Positions 33,343 through 41,204 of a stretch of DNA of 64,000 nt are shown here, piece after piece (the first letter of the stretch is position 1; every line of letters starts with the position of its first letter). The notes under the pieces are model-generated. The model saw nothing but the letters and a program-made list of their open reading frames with translations, made no database searches and had not been told where the DNA came from. This stretch comes from an uncultured Alphaproteobacteria bacterium (lineage in GTDB: Bacteria > Pseudomonadota > Alphaproteobacteria > Rs-D84), in contig CANBCI010000001.1 of the NCBI GenBank assembly GCA_947367055.1, positions 248,001 through 312,000 of the forward strand, written 5' to 3'. Position numbers and translations under genes: made by a program.

Positions 33343-34677
33343 ATGATAAACATAACAATTGCGGGCCGGCCCAACACCGGTAAATCAACATTGTTCAACG
33401 CACTGACCGGGACGCGCGATGCGCTGGTTCATGACCGGCCCGGCGTCACGCGCGACACAAACGCGGGCATGTTTCGCGACCGGCCGTACCGCGTGTTTGA
33501 CACGGCGGGCCTGGAAAACGCCAAGAGTGGGATTGCCCACGATTCAACCAACATGGCGATTGCGGCAATCGAACGGGCGGACGCGGTTTTGTTCGTGGTG
33601 GACGGGCGCGTGGGTCTGACCAACGAGGATTTGGACTGGGCGCGCATGGTTCGGCGTAAAACGCGGGCGCCGGTACTGCTGCTGGTGAACAAGTCCGAAT
33701 CGGCGCGGCGTATGGCGGATGTGCATGATTTTTACAAACTGGGCTTCGGCGCGCCGAACATGCTGTCGGCGGAACACAAGACCGGGTTTGACGCGATTTA
33801 TGATTTTGTGGATAAAATTGCAGGCGCGGCTGCAAATGAAGCGGCCGATGCGGCGCCGCGTGACGCGCGGCTGAAAATCGCGGTGTTGGGGCAACCGAAT
33901 GTCGGAAAATCAACATTTGTGAACCGCGTTCTGGGCGAAAAAAGACAGATTGTCATGGACGCGCCCGGCATCACGCGCGATACGGTAAAAATACCGACCA
34001 AGTTTTACGGCCGCGATATTGTTTTAATGGATACGGCGGGCCTGCGGCGCAAGGCGGGGGTGACCGACGATGTTGAAACATTGTCCGCGTTAAAGTCGCT
34101 GGACGCGATAGAGAAGGCGGATGTCGTCATTTTAATGGTGGACGCGACGCGGAATATTGAAAATCAGGCACTGGGGATTGCGGCGCGCGTGTATGACGCG
34201 GGAAAGATTTTGTGCGTTGCGCTGAATAAATGGGACCTGGTCCCGGCAGAGGAGCGCGATGAAAAACTGCTGAAACTAAAGCATCAGTTTGCCAATTCAT
34301 TTCATCAGATTATAAAGCCGATGATTTTGGCGATTTCGGCGGAAACGGGAACTGGCGTTCAAAACATGTTCCGCCGCATTTACGAACAGTGGGATATTTC
34401 CGTGTCCACGGTTCCGACCAGCCTGATTAACCGCATTGTTCAAAAGTTGATAGAGGCACGCCAACCCCCGATGTCGCGGCTAAAGCGGCCGATGAAGATA
34501 AAATTTGCGCGCCAGACGGGCCACCACCCGATGCGCATAACGATAAATGTGGGCGGCGCGTCGGACATTCCGGAATCATACACGCGGTATTTGCGGCGCG
34601 GGATTGCGACGGCGTTAAAATGGGAACACCTGCCTATTGTAATTGATTATGAAAAGTCGGATAATCCATTTGATTGA
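33343..34677 (+). CDS. der: ribosome-assembly GTPase Der (EngA)
   Basis: Der is a double GTPase needed for 50S maturation. The 444-aa protein has two G domains: AGRPNTGKSTLFNALTG with DTAGLENAKSG and NKSE, then LGQPNVGKSTFVNRVLG with DTAGLRRK and NKWD, and a C-terminal KH-like domain (RPMKIKFARQTGHHPMRITI). Walker A of the first domain reads RPNTGKS where RPNVGKS is usual. The bamB/yfgM genes that often accompany der are at 13-14 kb. Confidence 0.97.
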   Translation: MINITIAGRPNTGKSTLFNALTGTRDALVHDRPGVTRDTNAGMFRDRPYRVFDTAGLENAKSGIAHDSTNMAIAAIERADAVLFVVDGRVGLTNEDLDWARMVRRKTRAPVLLLVNKSESARRMADVHDFYKLGFGAPNMLSAEHKTGFDAIYDFVDKIAGAAANEAADAAPRDARLKIAVLGQPNVGKSTFVNRVLGEKRQIVMDAPGITRDTVKIPTKFYGRDIVLMDTAGLRRKAGVTDDVETLSALKSLDAIEKADVVILMVDATRNIENQALGIAARVYDAGKILCVALNKWDLVPAEERDEKLLKLKHQFANSFHQIIKPMILAISAETGTGVQNMFRRIYEQWDISVSTVPTSLINRIVQKLIEARQPPMSRLKRPMKIKFARQTGHHPMRITINVGGASDIPESYTRYLRRGIATALKWEHLPIVIDYEKSDNPFD

Positions 34678-34696
34678 TACGCAATCCTTGTGTTTA

Positions 34697-34727
34697 GAAA
34701 AAACGCCCCGAACGGGGTGTTTTTAAT
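34697..34727 (+). terminator. der terminator
   Basis: AACGCCCCG-AA-CGGGGTGTT with A-run before and TTTAATAAAT after. Confidence 0.8.
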
Positions 34728-34823
34728 AAATTTATTATAAAATCTGTTTCTGTTGCATTAACTTTGATGATGCGCAGGCACATTTGTATTTACAATTGCG
34801 TATGAGCAACCCCGGTTCGGTTT

Positions 34824-35675
34824 TTAATCACGGGTTTTCTTGGCGGCGGCAATGATATTCTGTGGGGGCTGGTGAAATGGTTCCCAAACCAATGATGCGG
34901 GTTGGTCAAGGGGCAGATCTTTTATCTGCTGAACCATTGCTGTAAAATATTTTATGCCGCAATACGCATTGATTTCTGTTGGGTTATTGTTATAACACTC
35001 TTCAGAATATTGTTGCGACAGGTAGTACTTAAAAGCGATATGGACAACCTGCGCCCCAAGTGGGGACATATTTGGTGAAAACATATCAACCAGATGTACA
35101 AATTCGTGGGATAAACTTACACACAGACGCACAACGTCATTTCTGTATATCACAGGGTTAATTTTAATACATGTGTTAACTGGGTTTGGTATTTCGTTTT
35201 CGTAATAAATCGACATTTCCGATATATCTTTATCAAATTCAACCGGGATTTTTGGCATATTTGCGCCCAGTTTATTTATTTCTTGCGTCATATGATCAAT
35301 AATATCCTGGGCGAATTTCAGACGTTTATCATCCGTCATGGAATCAAATTCGATCATCCGCCGGCGCGTTTCGTCACGACAGATAAAACTTAAAAACATA
35401 TCGGCGATATTTTCAGTGAATTTGAATAATTTTTTATTTTTAATGCGTTTCGCCGCTTCTTCCAGGATGCGGGTATTTTTCTTTACATTTACCCTTTTGT
35501 ACCCCCTAAGAGCCGCCGCCTTTCTTAAAACGGCCTCCCATTTGCTTATTGGCTGATTATCAAGGCGTGACAAATTTTGGTCAAATGTTGAATACGGACC
35601 CACTATAAATTTCCGGTCTGGATTTGTATTTATATTATCATTAAACGGTGCGAATGTTTTATCGGGACTTTCCAT
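34824..35675 (-). CDS. cytoplasmic HExxH putative metalloprotease
   Basis: A 283-aa protein with no signal peptide. Residues 190-194 are HEFVH in VSLSHEFVHLVDMFSP, and E234 in NPTEINAYCG is placed like the third zinc ligand of gluzincin-type peptidases (the NPxExxA pattern). The N-terminal half is lysine-rich and helical. The family is not recognised. Base composition is more AT-rich than its neighbours, which hints at horizontal origin. An export substrate of the type IV system is possible but unsupported. It lies next to R-RNA copy 2. Confidence 0.65.
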   Translation of the reverse strand: MESPDKTFAPFNDNINTNPDRKFIVGPYSTFDQNLSRLDNQPISKWEAVLRKAAALRGYKRVNVKKNTRILEEAAKRIKNKKLFKFTENIADMFLSFICRDETRRRMIEFDSMTDDKRLKFAQDIIDHMTQEINKLGANMPKIPVEFDKDISEMSIYYENEIPNPVNTCIKINPVIYRNDVVRLCVSLSHEFVHLVDMFSPNMSPLGAQVVHIAFKYYLSQQYSEECYNNNPTEINAYCGIKYFTAMVQQIKDLPLDQPASLVWEPFHQPPQNIIAAAKKTRD

Positions 35676-35730
35676 TAAAAAACCATAGTTTTAACTTTAT
35701 TTATTTTACATTAAAATACCCCAAGATTGC

Positions 35731-36062
35731 AAATAAAAATGGCCGGCAACCTCGTGTTTGGGTTTTAGTGAGAAACAAATTGCCGGCCACAAAGTATGTT
35801 GGCGGCACTAAACTTATTTGAATATTATCCTTTACCACCAACATAAATAGATAAGACCTTCAAAATGAAGGTCGGGGTGTTTAGAAAATCGCACATAGTT
35901 CGACCCGCTGGGTTTCAGATATATCACCAGCGCACCCCGACCATAAAACGGCGTTTGGGGTTATGCGGTGCAAACGCACCATCATGGATATTCCGATGCG
36001 ATTCGCACCGACTATGTGAGAGGCTTTCTAACGGCCCCGAACCCAATATCCCTATTGAATTC
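35731..36062 (-). ncRNA. R-RNA copy 2: candidate structured non-coding RNA
   Basis: Transcribed leftward; the first 105 bases on the plus strand (35741 onward) are almost identical to copy 1, and the 5' end CAATA-GGGA-TATTG is identical. Diagnostic long-range helices differ from copy 1 but still pair: TTAGAAA/TTTCTAA and CACATAGT/ACTATGTG. Other arms: GCGGTGC/GCACCG, CGGGGTG/CACCCCG with CGCTGG/CCAGCG inside, GACCTTC/GAAGGTC, and the terminal GGCCGGCAA/TTGCCGGCC followed by ATTTTTATTT (an intrinsic terminator). A TATAAT box (36074-36069) sits upstream; its -35 is weak. Confidence 0.68.
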
Positions 36063-36115
36063 AAATGCATTATACATCATTAAAATAAAAAAGATAGGAA
36101 AAAATTATGTGCGCA

Positions 36116-37759
36116 TCAACGCTTTACCGCGCGCAGAACGACCATTATTCCCGCCGGCGTCATCCCCGGTATGCGCGACAGGGCCGCAATGTTTTCCGGA
36201 CGCACCCGGTTTAATTTTTCAACCAGTTCGCCCGTCAATCCCGGTAAATTATTGTAATCCATATTGATTGGAATCTTTAATTCCATGTCGCGCCGGTATG
36301 CCGCGATTTCGCGCTCATTGCGTTCAATGTATCCCGCGTAAAATTTATCGTTTTCGGCAATTTCCGCCGCGCGGCGGGCATATATTTCATCACGCACCGA
36401 TGCCGTCAGCATCCCCAGTTCCACCGCCATATCCCCCAGGCGCGCAATCGCGTTATCCGCCCGCAGATGCAGCCGGTATTCCGCGCGCGATGAAAACATC
36501 CGGTATGGCTCGTCCACGCCCATTGTCGTTATGTCGTCAATCATAACGCCAATCATGGCGCGTGTCCGGTCCAGTTCCACGGCCCCCAATCCGATTGCCG
36601 TGGCGCTCGCATTCGCGCCGGCAATGATGCCTTGGGCGGCGGCCTCCTCGTACCCGGATGTGCCGTTTATCTGGCCCGCAAAGAATATGCCCGGCATGGT
36701 CTTGGATTCCAATGTCGCACGCAGTGCGCGCGCGTCAATCGCGTCATATTCAATCGCGTATCCGTACCGCGCCACAACCGCGTTTTCCAGCCCCGGGATT
36801 GTGCGAATCCATGCGTCCTGAATATCCGCGCCAAAACTGGTTGATATGCCGTTCGGGTATATCAGGTCGATGTTTAGACCCTCTGGCTCTAAAAACACAT
36901 GGTGGGACGTGTGGTCCGGGAAACGCATGACCTTGTCCTCTAAACTTGGGCAATATCTGGGGCCGGTGCCGCGAATGTCGCCGTTATACATGGGCGCGTT
37001 CTTAATATTGTTGCGAATGATGTCGTGCGTTTCGGCCGTCGTATGCGTGATATAACACATCGCGTCAAAGTTGTTGTCTATGTTGCGGCCGTGGAACCAA
37101 TCGTGCGGATTGTCCGCGGGCTGGGGCTCACATACGGAAAAATCAATGCTGCGTCGGTATATGCGCGCGGGCGTCCCGGTTTTAAGGCGCATGATGTCAA
37201 ACCCCGCGTCACGCAATGTGCGCGATATGTTTTTGTCCGGCGCCTGATATTCGCCATTGTCCATCAGGCGACCCGACGGAATCTTTTCCGCACCGCGTGT
37301 GACAAGGCCGGACAAAAATGTCCCGGTCGTAATAACAATCGCGCGTGCAGAGTACTTGTTGTTGACGGTTTTGCGGGTCAAATCCAAAGATTCCACCGTT
37401 TCAAAGGCAATGGTTAAATTTTCATATTCTTTTAATATCCGAACCACCGCGTCATGATATAATCCGCGGTCAATCTGTGCCCGCAATGCGCGCGTTGCCG
37501 CGCCATGCGTCGCGTTCAGCATGCGGAAATGAATCCCGCTTGCGTCCGCCGCGCGCCCCATAACGCCCCCCAGGGCATCAATTTCTGCAACCATTTGGGA
37601 TTTGCCGGGGCCGCCGATGCTGGGGTTGCACGACATCGCCCCCAAATCGGATTCCATTTGCGTCAGCAGCAGCGTCCGCGCCCCGCGGCGCGCGGATGCG
37701 GCGGCCGCCTCTACCCCGGCGTGACCGCCGCCAATAATGATTACATCAAATTCCGTCAT
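36116..37759 (-). CDS. mnmG: tRNA uridine-5-carboxymethylaminomethyl modification enzyme MnmG (GidA), compact form
   Basis: MnmG with MnmE modifies U34 of tRNAs. The FAD-binding motif [65 protein letters not shown] and the [18 protein letters not shown] signature are all present. At 547 aa it is roughly 70-80 residues shorter than the usual 620-630, with the shortening in the C-terminal helical region between [20 protein letters not shown] and the conserved [16 protein letters not shown] end. Cysteines and catalytic parts appear retained. It heads a group with fabG and fabD. Confidence 0.95.
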   Translation of the reverse strand: MTEFDVIIIGGGHAGVEAAAASARRGARTLLLTQMESDLGAMSCNPSIGGPGKSQMVAEIDALGGVMGRAADASGIHFRMLNATHGAATRALRAQIDRGLYHDAVVRILKEYENLTIAFETVESLDLTRKTVNNKYSARAIVITTGTFLSGLVTRGAEKIPSGRLMDNGEYQAPDKNISRTLRDAGFDIMRLKTGTPARIYRRSIDFSVCEPQPADNPHDWFHGRNIDNNFDAMCYITHTTAETHDIIRNNIKNAPMYNGDIRGTGPRYCPSLEDKVMRFPDHTSHHVFLEPEGLNIDLIYPNGISTSFGADIQDAWIRTIPGLENAVVARYGYAIEYDAIDARALRATLESKTMPGIFFAGQINGTSGYEEAAAQGIIAGANASATAIGLGAVELDRTRAMIGVMIDDITTMGVDEPYRMFSSRAEYRLHLRADNAIARLGDMAVELGMLTASVRDEIYARRAAEIAENDKFYAGYIERNEREIAAYRRDMELKIPINMDYNNLPGLTGELVEKLNRVRPENIAALSRIPGMTPAGIMVVLRAVKR

Positions 37760-37771
37760 TTCATCCGCCGA

Positions 37772-38500
37772 TTAAAAGCGTCCCATGCCGCCGTTGACAT
37801 TCAGTGTCTGGCCGTTGATGTATGATGCCTCGCTTGACGCCAGGAACACGCACGCGTTCGCAATGTCGTCGGGTTCGCCAAAGCGGCCCGCCGGAATTTG
37901 CGCCAGGTATGCCGCCTTTAAATCATCCGGTAAAACATCCGTCATGGGCGTCTTGATAAAGCCCGGCGCGATGCAGTTCGCGGTGATGCCGCGGGATGCA
38001 ACCTCGGCCGCGATGGATTTTGTCATGGCAATCATTCCGCCTTTGCTTGCTGCATAGTTCGCCTGGCCCGGGCCGCCGATAACGCCGATAATCGACGCCA
38101 TGTTGATAATACGGCCAAAGCGGTTTTTCATCATCGGCATAATGCACGCGCGGCAAATCTTAAACGTGCTGCGCAGGTTTGTGTTGATAACATCATCAAA
38201 CTGTTCGTCCGTCATGCGCATGACCAGGCCGTCCTTGGTAATACCCGCGTTGTTGACGACGATGTCAATTTTGCCGGCCGCCTCAATCGTGTTCATGACC
38301 AGTTCCACCGCCGCGCCGTCCGCCGCCAAATCCGCCGGAATCTTGATAAATTCGTCGCCGAATTCGGATTCCAGTTTCGCCGTATTGCGGCCCGATACGA
38401 CGACGGTCGCGCCGGCCTCCTTCATCTTTCGGGCAATCGCGCCGCCAATGCCGCCGGTCGCGCCCGTAATCAAAACAACCCTGTCTTTTAAGTCAAACAT
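37772..38500 (-). CDS. fabG: 3-oxoacyl-[acyl-carrier-protein] reductase FabG
   Basis: FabG reduces 3-oxoacyl-ACP with NADPH in fatty-acid elongation. The 242-aa SDR protein has the cofactor motif TGATGGIGGAIAR, NNAGITKD, the catalytic Ser in NMASIIGVIG, YAASKGG with Tyr and Lys, and NCIAPGFIKTPMTD. It starts at the last base of the small gene 38500-38760. Confidence 0.96.
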   Translation of the reverse strand: MFDLKDRVVLITGATGGIGGAIARKMKEAGATVVVSGRNTAKLESEFGDEFIKIPADLAADGAAVELVMNTIEAAGKIDIVVNNAGITKDGLVMRMTDEQFDDVINTNLRSTFKICRACIMPMMKNRFGRIINMASIIGVIGGPGQANYAASKGGMIAMTKSIAAEVASRGITANCIAPGFIKTPMTDVLPDDLKAAYLAQIPAGRFGEPDDIANACVFLASSEASYINGQTLNVNGGMGRF

Positions 38501-38760
38501 TATTTCTTCCTTTTTTTCATTTGTTTTTTAAACCAGAAATTATACAACCCGATTATATATGAGATTGTATAAATAAAACTGACGGCAAAAATTCCCCATG
38601 ATTTGGATAACCAAGCAGACATAAACCAAAATGGTTCACTTAACAGTCCTAGAATCGCACCCCATTTTGACCATTTATTGTTTAGATTTAGAAAAAATAC
38701 AGCTGATGAGCCTAGAACAAAAATCATCACTTCAGCAATTGCTGATAAGGTGGGCGACAT
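38500..38760 (-). CDS. small membrane protein with three helices
   Basis: An 86-aa protein with three hydrophobic segments (IAEVMIFVLGSSAVFFL, WGAILGLLSEPFWFMSAWL, WGIFAVSFIYTISYIIGLYNF) and a lysine-rich C-terminus. The pattern resembles small membrane proteins found in phages and some proteobacteria. It is wedged between fabD and fabG, touching both, and is more AT-rich than they are. Function unknown. Confidence 0.6.
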   Translation of the reverse strand: MSPTLSAIAEVMIFVLGSSAVFFLNLNNKWSKWGAILGLLSEPFWFMSAWLSKSWGIFAVSFIYTISYIIGLYNFWFKKQMKKRKK

Positions 38761-38762
38761 GA

Positions 38763-39638
38763 CTATATCTCCAATTTTTTAGATGTCATGTCCGGACAAA
38801 TGCGACCGGTCAATCCTGTTAAAACCGCACCCGGCCCGACTTCGACCGTTTCTGTTATTCCCAAACCCTGCATTGCCATAACACTTTCGCGCCAACGCAC
38901 CCCGTGTGTCATTTGATAGACCAGGGCATCTTTAATCTCGGCCGGATCCTCCATCGGGGCGGCCGTCTTGTTCGAAATCAGTTTGGCATTTGGCCGGCGG
39001 ATTTCCGTGTTTTCCAATGCGGCGCGCATCTCGTCCGCGGCGGGCGACTGCATGCGGCAATGAACTGGCACCGACAGCGCCAACGGCAGTGCGCGTTTCG
39101 CGCCCGCATCCTTGGCCGCTTGCATTGCGCGTTCAACCGCATCGCGCGGGCCGGATATCACAACCTGGCCCGGGGAATTGTCGTTCGCAACGTCGCACCC
39201 GGCGGCATCACAAATTTCGCGCACCGCGTCGATTTCCAGCCCCAGCACAACCGCGGTCAGCCCTGCGCCGACCGGTGCCGCGCGCTGCATCGCGTCCCCG
39301 CGCAACCGCAGCAGTTTCGCCGTATCGCGCAGGGACAATGCGCCCGCCGCACACAGCGCCGTATATTCCCCCAGCGAATGGCCCGCGACATATTGGGTTA
39401 GTTCAACATTGCCCGCGCGCATCATTGCAATTGATACCGCCATGATTGCCGGCTGAACATTGCGGGTCAGGGTCAAATCCTCCATCGGGCCGTTGAATAT
39501 GATGTCCGACAGTTTCTGGTTCAACGCGTCGTCAACTTCGTCGAAAACGGCGCGCGCCGCAGGATTTGTTTCATATAATTCACGCGCCATGCCGACTGAT
39601 TGCGAACCCTGGCCCGGGAAAACTAAAATTGATGACAT
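38763..39638 (-). CDS. fabD: malonyl-CoA:ACP acyltransferase FabD
   Basis: FabD loads malonyl onto ACP. The start at 39638 (MSSILVFPGQGSQSVGMA) has AAAGGAG 6 nt upstream; the longer frame has no support. The catalytic Ser is in AGHSLGEYTALCAAGAL, with VPVHCRMQSPAADEM and TVEVGPGAVLTGLTGRI typical. The 291-aa length is slightly short but complete. Confidence 0.95.
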   Translation of the reverse strand: MSSILVFPGQGSQSVGMARELYETNPAARAVFDEVDDALNQKLSDIIFNGPMEDLTLTRNVQPAIMAVSIAMMRAGNVELTQYVAGHSLGEYTALCAAGALSLRDTAKLLRLRGDAMQRAAPVGAGLTAVVLGLEIDAVREICDAAGCDVANDNSPGQVVISGPRDAVERAMQAAKDAGAKRALPLALSVPVHCRMQSPAADEMRAALENTEIRRPNAKLISNKTAAPMEDPAEIKDALVYQMTHGVRWRESVMAMQGLGITETVEVGPGAVLTGLTGRICPDMTSKKLEI

Positions 39639-39704
39639 AAAAACTCCTTTAACCATGCAATTATAGACGCGAATTTACCATATCGCAAATATTTTGATAT
39701 TGTG

Positions 39705-39733
39705 TTGACAAAATATAATTGTTTGTGTAATAT
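39705..39733 (+). promoter_or_regulatory. promoter of the 39763 gene
   Basis: TTGACA (39705-39710), 17-bp spacer, TAATAT (39728-39733), with AAAGGAAA later before the ATG. Confidence 0.6.
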
Positions 39734-39762
39734 GGGCCTTAAACAAAAAAGGAAATTTTATA

Positions 39763-40617
39763 ATGAATCAAAAATCTATGGATATAATGTTGACCTGTGC
39801 CTTGGGGCTGGAGGGCGGATTGCAAAAATACGCGCATCTGGTGCCGGAATTGCCCACCAGCACAATAGATTTTGTTTACACAATGGACTTTATTCATGAA
39901 TGGAATGGCGCGCTGATGTCGGTGCTGAATACGCCACGGTATAAGCAACATCTGGGGCGTGCGGGGCGCGCGTTGTTGGCGCTTAAAAGTCCGAAACTTA
40001 CCGCATGGACCGTTGATAAAATCGCCGTCCCATACCGCAGTTTTTATTATGCGTACCGTTTTGCGAGCGCGTATAAGCATATTTCAAACGGCGCGACGGA
40101 AAATTCACTGGTGTTGGATTATGGAAATGGGTTTTCGCCCCTGCTGCCGATGATGATGTTAAATGAAGGGGTTGCCGGATGCGGCATGGATGCACCTATG
40201 ACCCAGGAAATAGTCGACAAGACTTGCGGCATAATGGAAATAAAGGCGCCGAAACTTTTGGATAACGATTGTTTTGAATATGTGTACAAGGATTTTTCCG
40301 CTTATTGCCGGCATGGATTTGTGTCGCTGGGGACATTCGCCTATATGCCCGGCAGTGTGCAATACCGCACAATGCAAAACGGTTTGTGTTATCCGCATGT
40401 TTATATCGAGGTTGACGGTGCGCCGAATGCGGATGCGCGACTGGTTGAAAAGGTCGGGGCGAAATATGAAGGCGCATGGAATCGCGATACGTTGAATGCC
40501 ATGCTGTTCGGCGAAGGTGTTAGCATAAAAACATTGTCCGAACGCGCGATATTCGCAAAACACGACAAACTGCGCCGTGCGATAAACAAGGCGAACGAAC
40601 TGTTCATAGTGCGATAA
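39763..40617 (+). CDS. hypothetical protein with a possible SAM-binding motif
   Basis: A 284-aa soluble protein without signal peptide. A stretch near residue 113, NSLVLDYGNGFSPLLPMMM followed by GVAGCGMDAP, resembles motif I and II of class I methyltransferases, and the remainder (FVSLGTFAYMPGS, CYPHVYIEVDG) would fit a Rossmann-like fold. No specific family is recognised, so methyltransferase is a tentative reading. It has its own promoter, a ribosome site and a terminator, so it is a single-gene unit. Confidence 0.6.
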   Translation: MNQKSMDIMLTCALGLEGGLQKYAHLVPELPTSTIDFVYTMDFIHEWNGALMSVLNTPRYKQHLGRAGRALLALKSPKLTAWTVDKIAVPYRSFYYAYRFASAYKHISNGATENSLVLDYGNGFSPLLPMMMLNEGVAGCGMDAPMTQEIVDKTCGIMEIKAPKLLDNDCFEYVYKDFSAYCRHGFVSLGTFAYMPGSVQYRTMQNGLCYPHVYIEVDGAPNADARLVEKVGAKYEGAWNRDTLNAMLFGEGVSIKTLSERAIFAKHDKLRRAINKANELFIVR

Positions 40618-40619
40618 TA

Positions 40620-40648
40620 ACACCGCCGTTAATCGGCGGTCTTTTTTT
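40620..40648 (+). terminator. terminator after the 39763 gene
   Basis: ACCGCCG-TTAAT-CGGCGGT followed by CTTTTTTT. Confidence 0.85.
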
Positions 40649-40649
40649 C

Positions 40650-41204
40650 CTAAATTTTACGAATTGAAAATTCGCATCCGCAGTAATTCTGGCGGTAAAA
40701 ATCAGACGCACGGCCAATTTGTTGGCGCAAATTTTCGTCCCATTTTATCGGCATGTATTCAATGTCCGCACCACATGCGTCGCGGGCGGCGGCGTCAACC
40801 TGTGACTGATCCTTGTGTCGCGATACGCCCAGAACGCTGGCGATTGCGTTGTACCCGTTCCGTTTTGCAAATTCGCGCGCATAGCAAAAGCGGAACTTAA
40901 AGCATTGCGTGCACCGCGCCCCGCGTTCGGGGGCATCCTCAAGGCCGTGCACCGCCGCGCGCCATGCGTCGTGATTATATTCGCCGACCGCGTATTTTAC
41001 ACCCAGTGCCTCGCAATACTTTATCTGTTCGGCCAGGCGTTTTTGATATTCGGCCGCCGGATAAATATTCGGGTTGAAAAACAAAACGATAAAGTCCGAC
41101 ACATCCGCAACCATGCCGTCGTGCAGTTGACGTATGGCGCCCGCACTGCACGGCGCACAACATGACACTAAAACCAGGCGCACAGCGCCGTTGTTATCTG
41201 GCAT
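40650..41204 (-). CDS. queH: epoxyqueuosine reductase QueH
   Basis: QueH converts epoxyqueuosine to queuosine in tRNA, replacing the unrelated QueG. The 184-aa protein has the family cysteine motifs LVSCCAPCSAGAI, FFNPNIYP, ERGARCTQCFKFR and NYCGCEFS. Length is typical. The ATG touches the metG stop region, suggesting co-transcription with metG. Confidence 0.93.
   Translation of the reverse strand: MPDNNGAVRLVLVSCCAPCSAGAIRQLHDGMVADVSDFIVLFFNPNIYPAAEYQKRLAEQIKYCEALGVKYAVGEYNHDAWRAAVHGLEDAPERGARCTQCFKFRFCYAREFAKRNGYNAIASVLGVSRHKDQSQVDAAARDACGADIEYMPIKWDENLRQQIGRASDFYRQNYCGCEFSIRKI

Noticed and set aside
28598-36062. R-RNA copies 1 and 2 as ends of a transposon or genomic island
   Set aside because: They are in the same orientation 7 kb apart, but the genes between (ybaB, pnp, der) are core genes, a third copy lies elsewhere, and no transposase or target duplication is seen.
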